Source: Burkholderia sp. Bp8992
GTDB lineage: Bacteria; Pseudomonadota; Gammaproteobacteria; Burkholderiales; Burkholderiaceae
Direction: 5' to 3'
Assembly: GCF_003853705.1 (NCBI RefSeq)
Contig: NZ_QTQI01000034.1
Location: 1-64,000, forward strand
DNA length: 64,000 nucleotides
A program made the translations under genes and the position numbers. The stretch's first letter is position 1; every line of letters begins with the position of its first letter. Positions 46,135 through 54,282 of the stretch are shown here, piece by piece. The notes beneath the pieces were generated by a model. It saw nothing but the letters and a program-made list of their open reading frames with translations. It searched no databases and was not told the origin of the DNA.

Positions 46135-46479
46135 TCAGCTGCCGAAATAGATCGCACAGAAACTCGCGGGGCCGACGCATGCGGCAGCGCGCGGATGCGG
46201 CGACATCGTCGCCGGCTTGCCTGCTTCGGACGACACGGCCGGATCGCCGCCGACCGCCGTGCTCGCCTGGCGCTGCGGCATCTGTTCGGCCTGCTGCCGG
46301 AACAGCGGGCTCACGTCCGGATACGACGTATCGGTCACGAAGCGCAGCCCGTCGTTTTCCGCGTCGATCAGTTGTTGCGTGACCTGCGCGCGCGTCAGCG
46401 CCTGTGCCGACGCTTGCGTCGCGACACCCGCGACAGACATCGCCGCCACCGTGGCGGCCACCAGCCAATGCGTATTCAT
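46135..46479 (-). CDS. DUF4148 family secreted protein (divergent copy)
   Basis: A 114-residue exported protein with a signal peptide to about residue 25 (QASAQA). The body begins LTRAQVTQQLIDAENDGL, the DUF4148 start, but the usual GYxP motif is replaced, and the chain has an extra C-terminal tail with two Cys residues (AAACVGPASFCAIYFGS). AAGGAG precedes the ATG. It lies 71 bp upstream of the other DUF4148 gene in the same orientation, so the two may be one transcript derived from a duplication. Confidence 0.75.
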   Translation of the reverse strand: MNTHWLVAATVAAMSVAGVATQASAQALTRAQVTQQLIDAENDGLRFVTDTSYPDVSPLFRQQAEQMPQRQASTAVGGDPAVSSEAGKPATMSPHPRAAACVGPASFCAIYFGS

Positions 46480-46689
46480 GTTCTACTCCTTAAGAAGTCA
46501 ACGAGACGATGTGCTACACCCGTATGACGACGGAGGGACTGTGTTTATTCCCGGCCTGTCGATCTGCGCGTGCCGGGCGTTCATAAAACTGTCATTCATT
46601 CGTCAGCCGGCGTAACCTGACGTAACGCAGCGCCCGTTGCGGTTCGGGCAGACTGACGTCACCTCATAGGGATCGCGATCCGATCGACC

Positions 46690-47379
46690 ATGTCCGTCGC
46701 TTACGACTATGCAGCCGGCCTGCTTCGCACGCTGTACGACCGCCATATCGATGGCGGCGCCGTGCTCGACACGGCCGCGTTCCCGGACGCCGAGCGTTTC
46801 GTGCGCGCCTGGCCCGCGATCCGGGCCGAAGCACTCGCCGTCGCCCGCGACATGCCGCGCATCCCGCGCTTCCACGAAATCATGCGCGAGCAGTACGACA
46901 TCTCGGCCAACGACGCACGCGACTGGCGGATGTTCATCATGCAGGCGTACGGCCAGCGATTCCCGCGCAACCTGTCGCGCTGCCCGACTGTCGCGTCGCT
47001 CGTCGCGGCATCGCCGGACGTGCTGTCCGCGTCGTTGTCCTTTCTCGCGCCCGGCAAGCACATCCCGCCGCATCGCGGGCCGTTTCGCGGCATCCTGCGC
47101 GGGTATCTCGTGCTGTCGATGCCGAAGCGCGCGGACGGCACGCCGGCCGCCGTGCTGAAGATCGACGGCCGCGAATACCGGCTCGACGAAGGCCGCTTCC
47201 TGCTGTGGGACGACACGTTCATGCACGAGGTGTGGAACGACAGCGACGCCGTGAGGATCGTGCTGCTGCTCGATATCCGCCGGCGCGGCATGCCGCGTCC
47301 GCTCACCTGGCTGTCGAATGCGGTGATCGGCGTCGTGCGGCTCGGGATCCGGTTCCGCGGGCGGTCGATTCCGGTCTAG
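46690..47379 (+). CDS. Aspartyl/asparaginyl beta-hydroxylase family dioxygenase (LpxO-like)
   Basis: A 229-residue Fe(II)/2-oxoglutarate dioxygenase. Its core has LAPGKHIPPHRGPFRGILR, with the metal His and 2-oxoglutarate-binding Arg residues, and a second metal His in FMHEVWNDSDAVRIVLLLD. A C-terminal basic/hydrophobic tail (LSNAVIGVVRLGIRFRGR) fits membrane association, as in LpxO, which hydroxylates acyl chains of lipid A. The lipid A role is an inference from family resemblance; proteins of this family may also act on peptides. It is monocistronic. Confidence 0.82.
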   Translation: MSVAYDYAAGLLRTLYDRHIDGGAVLDTAAFPDAERFVRAWPAIRAEALAVARDMPRIPRFHEIMREQYDISANDARDWRMFIMQAYGQRFPRNLSRCPTVASLVAASPDVLSASLSFLAPGKHIPPHRGPFRGILRGYLVLSMPKRADGTPAAVLKIDGREYRLDEGRFLLWDDTFMHEVWNDSDAVRIVLLLDIRRRGMPRPLTWLSNAVIGVVRLGIRFRGRSIPV

Positions 47380-47400
47380 CGCGCCGGCGCGGCGCCATCC

Positions 47401-47421
47401 CGGCTTCCGGCTTCCGGCTTC
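47401..47421 (+). repeat. Three tandem copies of a 7-bp unit
   Basis: CGGCTTC is repeated three times exactly, 22 bp after the dioxygenase gene and upstream of the MoaD-like gene. It is non-coding. Short tandem repeats of this kind can vary in number between strains. Confidence 0.7.
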
Positions 47422-47479
47422 CAGCGAATCGCCTACACTACAGACCGTCCCTTCCGCGCGGCTCCTGCCAGCCACCGCC

Positions 47480-47749
47480 ATGGCGCATCTCTTCTTCGCC
47501 GCGTCGATCCAGCGGCATATCGAAACGCCCGAGCGCGATATCGACGCGCACACGGTCGGTGAAGCATTCGACACCGTTTTCAGCGAGCAGCCGCGGCTGC
47601 GCGGCTACATCCTCGACGACCAGGGCGCGCTGCGAAAGCACCTGTCGGTGTTCGTCGACGGCCAGCCGATCCGCGACCGGCAGCACCTGTCCGATGCGCT
47701 CGGCGATGCCAGCCGCGTGTACGTCGTCCAGGCGCTGACGGGCGGATAA
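47480..47749 (+). CDS. MoaD/ThiS-like small protein ending in Gly-Gly
   Basis: An 89-residue beta-grasp protein. It begins with a strand (MAHLFFAASIQRHI), has a helix around residues 25-35, the LSVFVDGQPI strand typical of MoaD/ThiS, and ends QALTGG. The C-terminal Gly-Gly is the tail that sulfur carriers and ubiquitin-like modifiers use for thiocarboxylation or conjugation. No MoeB/ThiF activating enzyme is nearby. The gene 66 bp downstream encodes an Asp-box beta-propeller, which suggests they work together. Function is not established. Confidence 0.75.
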   Translation: MAHLFFAASIQRHIETPERDIDAHTVGEAFDTVFSEQPRLRGYILDDQGALRKHLSVFVDGQPIRDRQHLSDALGDASRVYVVQALTGG

Positions 47750-47815
47750 AGGGACGGATGCATCGACCCGGACCCGGCGCCCGAATGCCGGGCCGGCCCC
47801 TCAGGAGACTCGCAC

Positions 47816-48964
47816 ATGAACGATCGACTGCTCGTCGCCACCCGCAAGGGCCTGTTCATCCTGCAACCCGACGGCCGCGGCGGCTGGACGCTGGGCGACC
47901 CGCATTTCATCGGCGAGCCCGTCAGCATGGCGCTCGCCGACCCGCGCGACGGCACGCTGTATGCGGCGCTCAACCTCGGCCATTTCGGCGTGAAGCTGCA
48001 TCGCCAGCGCGCCGGCGCGACCGACTGGGAAGAATGCGCGGTCCCTGTCTACCCGCCGCAACCGGCCGACGCGGCGCCCGCCAGCGCCGGTGCGCATGCC
48101 GGCACCGGCGACACGGACGACGCGCCGCCCGGCGCACCGCAGCCGCCGTGGACGCTGCAGCAGATCTGGTCGCTCGAAGCCGGCGGCGCCGACGAGCCGG
48201 GCGTGCTGTGGGCCGGCACGATTCCCGGCGGACTGTTCCGCTCCGACGACCACGGCGACTCGTGGGTGCTCAACCGCGCGCTGTGGGATCGCCCCGAACG
48301 CGCCGAATGGGGCGGCGGCGGGTACGACGCGCCGGGCATCCATTCGGTGATGGTCGATCCGCGCGACAGCCGGCACGTGACGGTCGGCATCTCGTGCGGC
48401 GGCGTCTGGCAGACCGCCGACGGCGGCGCGACGTGGCGCGTGACCGCGGAGGGCATGGAAGCCGACTACATGCCGCCCGAGCGGCGCGGCGAGCCCAACA
48501 TGCAGGATCCGCACCGCGTCGTGCAGTGCGCGGCCAACCCGGACGTGCTGTGGACGCAGCATCACTGCGCGATCTTCCGCACGACCGACGGCGCCGAGCA
48601 CTGGCGGCGGATCGAAGCACAACCGTCGAGCTTCGGTTTCGCGGTGGCCGTGCATCCGCACGAACCGGATACCGCGTGGTTCGTGCCGGCCGTGAAGGAC
48701 GCGTGCCGGATTCCGGTGAACGGCCGGTTCGTCGTCACGCGCACGCGCGACGGCGGTCGCAGTTTCGAGAGCCTGTCGAACGGATTGCCGGCCGCGCCGG
48801 CATACGACCTCGTGTACCGGCACGGGCTCGCGGTGGACGATTCCGGCACGCGCCTCGCGATGGCGTCGACGACCGGCGGGCTATGGACCTCCGCCGATGG
48901 CGGCGACAACTGGCAACAGGTATCGGCGCATTTGCCGCCGGTCTATTGCGTCAGCTTCGGGTAG
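47816..48964 (+). CDS. Asp-box (BNR) beta-propeller protein, sialidase-like fold
   Basis: A 382-residue propeller protein without a signal peptide. Repeated Asp-box motifs of the S/T-x-D-x-G-x-x-W/F type are seen: SDDHGDSW, TADGGATW, TTDGAEHW, TRDGGRSF and SADGGDNW, evenly spaced. It opens MNDRLLVATRKGLFILQPD, typical of the WD40/YVTN/BNR group often named exo-alpha-sialidase. The sialidase arginine triad is not evident, so enzyme activity is doubtful. AGGAG lies before the ATG. It follows a MoaD/ThiS-like gene by 66 bp; these are likely an operon. Confidence 0.8.
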   Translation: MNDRLLVATRKGLFILQPDGRGGWTLGDPHFIGEPVSMALADPRDGTLYAALNLGHFGVKLHRQRAGATDWEECAVPVYPPQPADAAPASAGAHAGTGDTDDAPPGAPQPPWTLQQIWSLEAGGADEPGVLWAGTIPGGLFRSDDHGDSWVLNRALWDRPERAEWGGGGYDAPGIHSVMVDPRDSRHVTVGISCGGVWQTADGGATWRVTAEGMEADYMPPERRGEPNMQDPHRVVQCAANPDVLWTQHHCAIFRTTDGAEHWRRIEAQPSSFGFAVAVHPHEPDTAWFVPAVKDACRIPVNGRFVVTRTRDGGRSFESLSNGLPAAPAYDLVYRHGLAVDDSGTRLAMASTTGGLWTSADGGDNWQQVSAHLPPVYCVSFG

Positions 48965-49100
48965 CGGGCCGATGTGCGTCCCGTTTCGGGACTGCTCAAG
49001 GAAATGCACGGAACGATCGCTCGTTCGTACGGAAACCGCACCCCGATCGCGTGCCCGAATCGCTTAAACTGCACGCCCGGTCTCCCATCGCCCTCTCGCC

Positions 49101-49823
49101 ATGCGCCTTCTCCTGTCGTCTCCCCGCGCGGACGCTGCACCGAGCAGCTTGCACGCGCTGCTTGTGGTCACGGTACTCGTCGCCTCCGCCACCGCGCATG
49201 GCGCAGGGCCGCTCAACACGGCCGAGGATCCCTGCGGCAAGGTCGACACCGGTTACACACTCGACGACAGCATCCGCGGCGGGTTCGGCTCGACCCAACT
49301 GGTAACCGCCTGCATCGACGTGCTGCGCGGGCAGCCCGACGGCCCACGGCGCCTGCGCATCTTCGTCGGCGGCAAGCGCGTGCTCACGAACGACGCGATC
49401 GCGATGGGGCCGAACGACGGCGGCGTAATGGGCGATCCGTACCAGCCGCTCGACATCAGCCATGGTTCACTGCTCGTGCGAAATTACGGCGGCAGTTCGA
49501 TGCGCTGGGGCGAAACTTGGCGCGTGACGACCCGCAACGGCCAATGGATCGTCGCGGGATGGGACGAGGACAGCTGGAACTTCCGCTGGGATGGCGGCGG
49601 CAGCAGCGAATCCCATACGAGCGTCAATGCGTTGACGGGAGACGTACACGACAGCTACGCGCCGCTGCCTGGTGACGAAGCGCCCACGAAACGCACAGCC
49701 CGCCGCACCTGCAAGTTGCCCGATGCATGGCGCAGCCCGGCTGTCGCACAGATCGCGGCAATACGCGACCGAAGCTGGCATTGCGACGCGAAGCTCGCGA
49801 AGCCGATACGAATCGAGAAATGA
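49101..49823 (+). CDS. Exported protein of unknown function
   Basis: Not recognised. A 240-residue protein with an N-terminal hydrophobic segment (about residues 16-35, LHALLVVTVLVASATAHGA) consistent with a signal peptide. The mature part is beta-rich and Gly/Trp-rich (GGFGSTQLVTACID, SWNFRWDGGGSSESH), with four Cys residues that could form disulfides. The basic C-terminal third ends KPIRIEK. It is monocistronic, and its end lies 52 bp from a convergent LysR gene. Confidence 0.6.
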   Translation: MRLLLSSPRADAAPSSLHALLVVTVLVASATAHGAGPLNTAEDPCGKVDTGYTLDDSIRGGFGSTQLVTACIDVLRGQPDGPRRLRIFVGGKRVLTNDAIAMGPNDGGVMGDPYQPLDISHGSLLVRNYGGSSMRWGETWRVTTRNGQWIVAGWDEDSWNFRWDGGGSSESHTSVNALTGDVHDSYAPLPGDEAPTKRTARRTCKLPDAWRSPAVAQIAAIRDRSWHCDAKLAKPIRIEK

Positions 49824-49875
49824 CTGGGGCCGCATCCGCCCGCGCGTGATAAGCGGTGCGGCCATGCGTTCCCGC

Positions 49876-50799
49876 TCAGCCCGCTCCTCCCATCCGCGCG
49901 ACCGCCGCGCGCGTCTGCGCGATTTCCGTTTCGAGCCAGTCGAGAAACCGCCTGACCTGCGGCTCACGCTCGCGCCCCGGCCGGCACAACGCGACGAAGC
50001 GCGCACCGTCGAGCCGCACCGTGGGCTCGATCGGCATCAACGCGCCGCGCTCGACATGCTCGGCGGCCAGCACCGAGCTGAGCAGCGCGATACCCTGCCC
50101 GTGCAGCACGGCCTGTACCGCGTAATGCTCGTCGTCGTAATGACGAAACACCGCGCGGTCGAGCCACGCTTCGCGCCCCGCCGCACGACACCATGACGCC
50201 CAGTCGACCGACACGGGCAGCGGCGTATCCCACACGGTCTCGATCAGGTCGAGCGGCGCGTCCGTGCGATGCGCGTCGAAGCCTGCCGCCGCATACGCGC
50301 CGAAATACTCGTCGATCAACGCAATCTCGTGCAGCGCCGAAAACGTGCGCGACGTCGCGCGAATCGCGAGGTCGATGCGTGCATCGCGTTCGAGATCGAC
50401 GAGCATGTTGCCGGTTTCGACCTTGATGTGCAGATGCGGATCGACGCGTCGAAACGCACCGAGACGCGGAATCAGCCACATCGCGGCAAAGGCGGGCGTG
50501 GTGGTCAGCACGAGCGTGCGCTCGCTGGAGGCGTCCGGCCGCACCGCATCCAGCCCCCGACTCAACGCAAGCAACGCATCGTGGCTCGTGCGAAACAGGC
50601 GCGCTCCGTCGCCCGTCAGCCGCACGCCGCTCGCGCCGCGCTCGAACAGCAGCACGCCGAGCCGGCTTTCGAGCAACTTGATCTGGTGCGACACGGCGGC
50701 CGGCGTCACGGACAGTTCGTCCGCGGCGGCCTTGAACGTGCCGAGCCGCGCCGACGCTTCGAATACACGCAACGCGGTCAGGGGAATTTTCGAGAACAC
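49876..50799 (-). CDS. LysR-type transcription regulator (GcvA-like subgroup)
   Basis: A 307-residue LysR regulator. The N-terminal helix-turn-helix reads LTALRVFEASARLGTFKAAA followed by DELSVTPAAVSHQIK, and the co-inducer domain runs from ~90 to 295. The opening and HTH resemble GcvA-type proteins. It is divergent from the PACE efflux gene, with a 147-bp gap holding a T-N11-A palindrome, so it probably controls that pump and itself. Confidence 0.9.
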   Translation of the reverse strand: MFSKIPLTALRVFEASARLGTFKAAADELSVTPAAVSHQIKLLESRLGVLLFERGASGVRLTGDGARLFRTSHDALLALSRGLDAVRPDASSERTLVLTTTPAFAAMWLIPRLGAFRRVDPHLHIKVETGNMLVDLERDARIDLAIRATSRTFSALHEIALIDEYFGAYAAAGFDAHRTDAPLDLIETVWDTPLPVSVDWASWCRAAGREAWLDRAVFRHYDDEHYAVQAVLHGQGIALLSSVLAAEHVERGALMPIEPTVRLDGARFVALCRPGREREPQVRRFLDWLETEIAQTRAAVARMGGAG

Positions 50800-50826
50800 G
50801 GGGCCTCGCGGGCCGGATGCGGCCGG

Positions 50827-50841
50827 GTTGAATTCGATTCA
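50827..50841. promoter_or_regulatory. LysR-type operator between divergent regulator and pump genes
   Basis: TTGAAT-tcg-ATTCAA is a perfect 6-bp inverted repeat that contains the T-N11-A core of LysR sites (T828 to A840). It lies 28 bp from the LysR start and about 105 bp before the pump gene. Confidence 0.6.
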
Positions 50842-50946
50842 ATCGGGGTGAGATTAGGTGAATTGAAGCGCGCGTGCAACGTGGATAGCCTTGCGGAACG
50901 TTGCGGCACGGCGCCGCGGCGGGTGCCGTCGAACCGGAGGAACAAC

Positions 50947-51372
50947 GTGCAAGGCCTACCGCGCAGGATCACGCAGGCGGTGCTCTACGAAGCGATCGCC
51001 ATCTCCTGCATCTCGCCCGCGATCGCGGCGATCTTCAAGCAGGATCTCGTCTATTCGGGCGCGCTGTCGGCGACGATGTCGGCGATCGCGCTGCTGTGGA
51101 ACATGATCTTCAACGCGCTGTTCGAGCGCTGGGAAGCGTCGCGCCGGCAGCCGACGCGTACGCTCGGGCGGCGGATCCTGCATGCGACCGGATTCGAAGG
51201 CGGGCTGATTTTCATTCTGGTGCCGGTCGTGTCGTGGTGGCTCGACATCTCGTGGTTCGACGCGTTCGTCGTCGATATCGGGCTGTTCGCGTTTTTCTTC
51301 TGTTACGCGTTCGTGTTCCAGTGGGCGTTCGATCGCGTGTTCGACGTGCCGGCGGCGACGAAGGAGTCGTGA
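50947..51372 (+). CDS. PACE family efflux transporter (AceI-like)
   Basis: A 141-residue inner-membrane pump with four spans built from two bacterial transmembrane pair domains. Family motifs are intact: Glu15 in the first helix (LYEAIAI), WNMIFNALFERWE, RILHATGFEGGL and FCYAFVFQWAFDRVFD. AceI-type proteins export chlorhexidine and other biocides or short diamines. The GTG at 50947 is the start: GGAGG lies 6 nt before it, and it places Glu at residue 15 as in AceI. The longer frame upstream is antisense to the LysR gene. Regulation by the divergent LysR protein is likely. Confidence 0.9.
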   Translation: MQGLPRRITQAVLYEAIAISCISPAIAAIFKQDLVYSGALSATMSAIALLWNMIFNALFERWEASRRQPTRTLGRRILHATGFEGGLIFILVPVVSWWLDISWFDAFVVDIGLFAFFFCYAFVFQWAFDRVFDVPAATKES

Positions 51373-51410
51373 GGCGGGCGCGTGGTACTCATCCAGCGAG
51401 GCGGGCAGAG

Positions 51411-52175
51411 TCAGATCCGGTCGAAGTTGAACGGCGTCACGCCTGGCAAACCATCGACCCGCCGCACGTCGACGCCGCACCAGGTGCCGATCATGCCGGC
51501 CATGCGGCGCGCTTGCTCGCCGTCGTTGATCCGCCCCATCAGGTCGACCGGCGGGCGATCGCGAAACACGAGCACGAGCTGCGCCAGATCGCTCTGGATC
51601 TTCACCAGCGAACCGCCCACGACCGCGCCGTCGATACTCTTCCGGCCGCCGACCAGCAGGTGCTCCAGCTCGCGGCACGCGTAGGTATTCAGCACCGGCT
51701 TGCGCAGCAGGCGCGTGGTGCGAATATCGATCCAGCGTTCTTCGTCGCGCCAGCAGAAACGCGCTTCGCGCAGTGGGCCTGCAAACCAGCGTGCGCGCAT
51801 CAGCTTGCGGCCGATCCAGATCAACAGCACGCCCACGCCGACGACGAACACACCGAACACGCCGAGCCCGAGCCATTCGTACCACGCATGCAATTCATCA
51901 CCGGTGACGCTCCCGGCAAGCAGGGGTACGCCAGTCATGCAGGCCAGTCCCAACGCACTCAGCCCGAAGCCGAACGACCACCACACGAAGTGACCCATGC
52001 GCATGCGCCGCGGCGCCAGGATCAGGTCCCGGCCGTCGGGCACGCACGCATAGCCGGCCTCGAATACCCACCGGTCCGGCGTCAACGGCCAGATCATCAT
52101 GCAGATCAAGCCCAGTGCGCCCAGCGCGACCGTGGCCCAACCCAGGATTGCTTCGACGAGAGGCGGCATAGGCAT
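51411..52175 (-). CDS. Membrane protein of unknown function
   Basis: Not recognised. A 254-residue protein with three membrane spans in the first half (about residues 8-28, 64-88 and 105-128), then a soluble C-terminal domain of ~120 residues with WIDIRTTRLLRKPVLNTYACRELEHLL. The C-terminal layout resembles bacterial PH-like or short membrane-anchored domains, but I cannot name a family. No signal peptide cleavage is evident. It is separated from the convergent PACE gene by 38 bp. Confidence 0.6.
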   Translation of the reverse strand: MPMPPLVEAILGWATVALGALGLICMMIWPLTPDRWVFEAGYACVPDGRDLILAPRRMRMGHFVWWSFGFGLSALGLACMTGVPLLAGSVTGDELHAWYEWLGLGVFGVFVVGVGVLLIWIGRKLMRARWFAGPLREARFCWRDEERWIDIRTTRLLRKPVLNTYACRELEHLLVGGRKSIDGAVVGGSLVKIQSDLAQLVLVFRDRPPVDLMGRINDGEQARRMAGMIGTWCGVDVRRVDGLPGVTPFNFDRI

Positions 52176-52301
52176 ACCCGATTGCGATCCACTGCGCTGC
52201 GCGAAACGGACGTATGGTCCGGGTCGGTCGTCGCGATTCTGTCCGATCCTTTTTCGCGCGGCGAGCGGAAGCGGCTGCGCGAAGTGTGCCTGAAACGCCG
52301 T

Positions 52302-52928
52302 TTACGCCCCGCCCGCGGTTTTCGGCAGCTGCCAGCCGAAACGCACCGCCGCCATCCGCAGCGCAAAGCAGGCGATGCCGCCGAGCACGGCCGCGATGAC
52401 CGGCGGACAACCGAGCCGCCGGCACGACACGACGACGACCGCGCCGAGCAGCGCCGCGCTCGCGTAAATGTCCGTGACCAGCACGACCGGTATCCGCGCG
52501 AGCAGCACGTCGCGCACGACGCCGCCGCCGCAGCCGGTCACGGCGCCCATCAGCGTTGCAATGAACGGGTGGACGCGGAACTCGAGCGCCTTCACCGCGC
52601 CCGCGACCGCGAACAATGCGAGGCCGGCCGCATCGAGCGTCGTGAGCATCGACGGCGAGAACGCGGCCACCCGCGCATGAAAGACGAACGCGACCAGCCC
52701 GGACGCGAACGCGAGCGCCGGATAGCGCCAGTCGCTCACGGCGCTGGGCGGCCGCGCGCCGATCAGCAGATCGCGGATCACGCCGCCGCCGAGCGCGACG
52801 ACGAGCGACAGCACCATCACGCCGAACAGGTCGAGCCCGGCGCCGATCGCCGCATTGGCACCCTCGACCGCGAACACCGCCGTGCCCGCGAGATCGGCGG
52901 CGAGCACCACTTGCTCGATGCGCTTCAT
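52302..52928 (-). CDS. Trimeric intracellular cation channel family protein (YadS/UPF0126)
   Basis: A 208-residue membrane protein made of two related halves. Each half has the glycine-rich motif GGGVIRDLLIG or GGGVVRDVLLA. The bacterial TRIC/UPF0126 family forms homotrimeric cation channels. ATG 52928 gives the family's usual length. A longer form from ATG 53030 adds 34 basic residues but has a better ribosome site (GAGG 8 nt upstream), so the start is unsettled. Confidence 0.85.
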   Translation of the reverse strand: MKRIEQVVLAADLAGTAVFAVEGANAAIGAGLDLFGVMVLSLVVALGGGVIRDLLIGARPPSAVSDWRYPALAFASGLVAFVFHARVAAFSPSMLTTLDAAGLALFAVAGAVKALEFRVHPFIATLMGAVTGCGGGVVRDVLLARIPVVLVTDIYASAALLGAVVVVSCRRLGCPPVIAAVLGGIACFALRMAAVRFGWQLPKTAGGA

Positions 52929-53139
52929 GCGCGTGAATGGCCGCAGTGCGGCATCGTCCGGCTGCAGCCTGCGTCGCGACAAGCCGACGCACCATTCGGC
53001 CTCGGCCGCCTGCCGGCCACCTGCCGCCATCCGGATACCTCAAGCGCACTGCGTATCATTGCCGTCTCCTCGATCGGGATCGAGCAGTCTAGCGCATCGT
53101 CCACCGACTGACGGGCCGAACCTGAAGCTGGAAGCAAAA

Positions 53140-53179
53140 GGCCGGTGGAAGCAGGATGCGCACCCTGCTTCCACCGGCC
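53140..53179 (-). terminator. Rho-independent terminator of choX
   Basis: A perfect 16-bp stem (53140-53155 with 53164-53179) and 8-nt loop lie about 50 nt after the choX stop. Read on the minus strand it is followed by TTTTGCTT. This is the clearest intrinsic terminator in the window and marks the end of the choline locus transcript. Confidence 0.85.
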
Positions 53180-53231
53180 CGGAAATCACGTCAGGCTTGC
53201 GGCCGAAGCCGCGAAGCCCGCCGCGTTACGC

Positions 53232-54179
53232 TCAATGCACGCCGAGGTACGCCTTCACAGCCGGCAGACCCGGCTTGCCGTCGAGCGTCGTCACGCCGGC
53301 GAGCCACTTGTCGAGCGCCTGCGGGTTCGCCTTCAGCCAGTCGGCCGCCGCCTTGTTCGGGTCTTGCTTGTTCATGATCGGCAACATCACGTGGTTCTCG
53401 ATCGTCGTCGTGAACTGCAGGTTCGACACGAACTTCGCGACGTTCGGGCAGCGCTGCGAATAGTCGGGCGGCGTGGCCGTCAGCACCTTCGCTTCGCCGT
53501 AGTTCGGACCGAACACGTCGTCGCCGCCGGTCAGGTAATCGATCTTCATCTGCACGTTCATCGGATGCGGCTCCCACCCGAGAAAGACAATCCACTGCTT
53601 GTCGCGCGCCGCGCGATTCACCTCGACCAGCATCCCGGCCTCGCTCGACTCGACCAGCTTGAACTTGCCGAGGCCGAACTGGTTGCCGTCGATCATCTTC
53701 TTGATCAGCGCGTTGCCGTCGTTGCCCGGCTCGATCCCGTAGATCTTGCCGTTGAGCTTGTCCGCGTACTTCTGGATGTCCGCGAACGACTTCAGGCCGC
53801 CCTGGTACACGTAGTCGGGCACCGCGAGCGTGTATTTCGCGCCGGTCAGGTTGGGCGTCGCGAGCACCTTGATCGTGCCGGCCTTCGTGAACGGCTGGAT
53901 GATCGGGTCCATCGTCGGCGACCAGTAGCCGAGGAACACGTCGATCTGCTTGCTCTTGATCCCGGCGAACGTGATCGGCACCGAGGCGATCGTCTTCGTC
54001 GGGTTGTAGCCGAGGCCCTGCAGCATCGTCGACGCAAGGCCCGTGGTCGCCGCGATGTCGGACCAGCCGACATCCGCGAAGCGCACGTTCTTGCATACGG
54101 GCGGATCGGCCGCATACACGGCCGACATCGGCGCGGTTATCCCGACCCCGCACACCGCTGCGATCAATAGGCGCTTCAT
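53232..54179 (-). CDS. choX: Choline ABC transporter substrate-binding protein
   Basis: A 315-residue periplasmic binding protein of the OpuAC family. The signal peptide spans residues ~1-23 (AVYAA-DP). The mature chain contains VCKNVRFADVGWSDIAATTG and IDVFLGYWSPTMDP, typical of ChoX, whose aromatic box binds choline. GAGGAG lies 7 nt before ATG 54179. It lies 103 bp after the GbdR-like regulator gene and ends at a strong terminator. ChoX normally sits with choW and choV; here the regulator gene and a MITE-like element separate them. Confidence 0.92.
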   Translation of the reverse strand: MKRLLIAAVCGVGITAPMSAVYAADPPVCKNVRFADVGWSDIAATTGLASTMLQGLGYNPTKTIASVPITFAGIKSKQIDVFLGYWSPTMDPIIQPFTKAGTIKVLATPNLTGAKYTLAVPDYVYQGGLKSFADIQKYADKLNGKIYGIEPGNDGNALIKKMIDGNQFGLGKFKLVESSEAGMLVEVNRAARDKQWIVFLGWEPHPMNVQMKIDYLTGGDDVFGPNYGEAKVLTATPPDYSQRCPNVAKFVSNLQFTTTIENHVMLPIMNKQDPNKAAADWLKANPQALDKWLAGVTTLDGKPGLPAVKAYLGVH

Positions 54180-54282
54180 CTTTCTTCTCCTCAAAGTGAT
54201 GTCGTTTGCTTGAATGCGGGACCGTTTATTGAAGCCGCGCGCCACGATCCCGGCGACGTCGCGGACCGAATCATCTTCTCGT

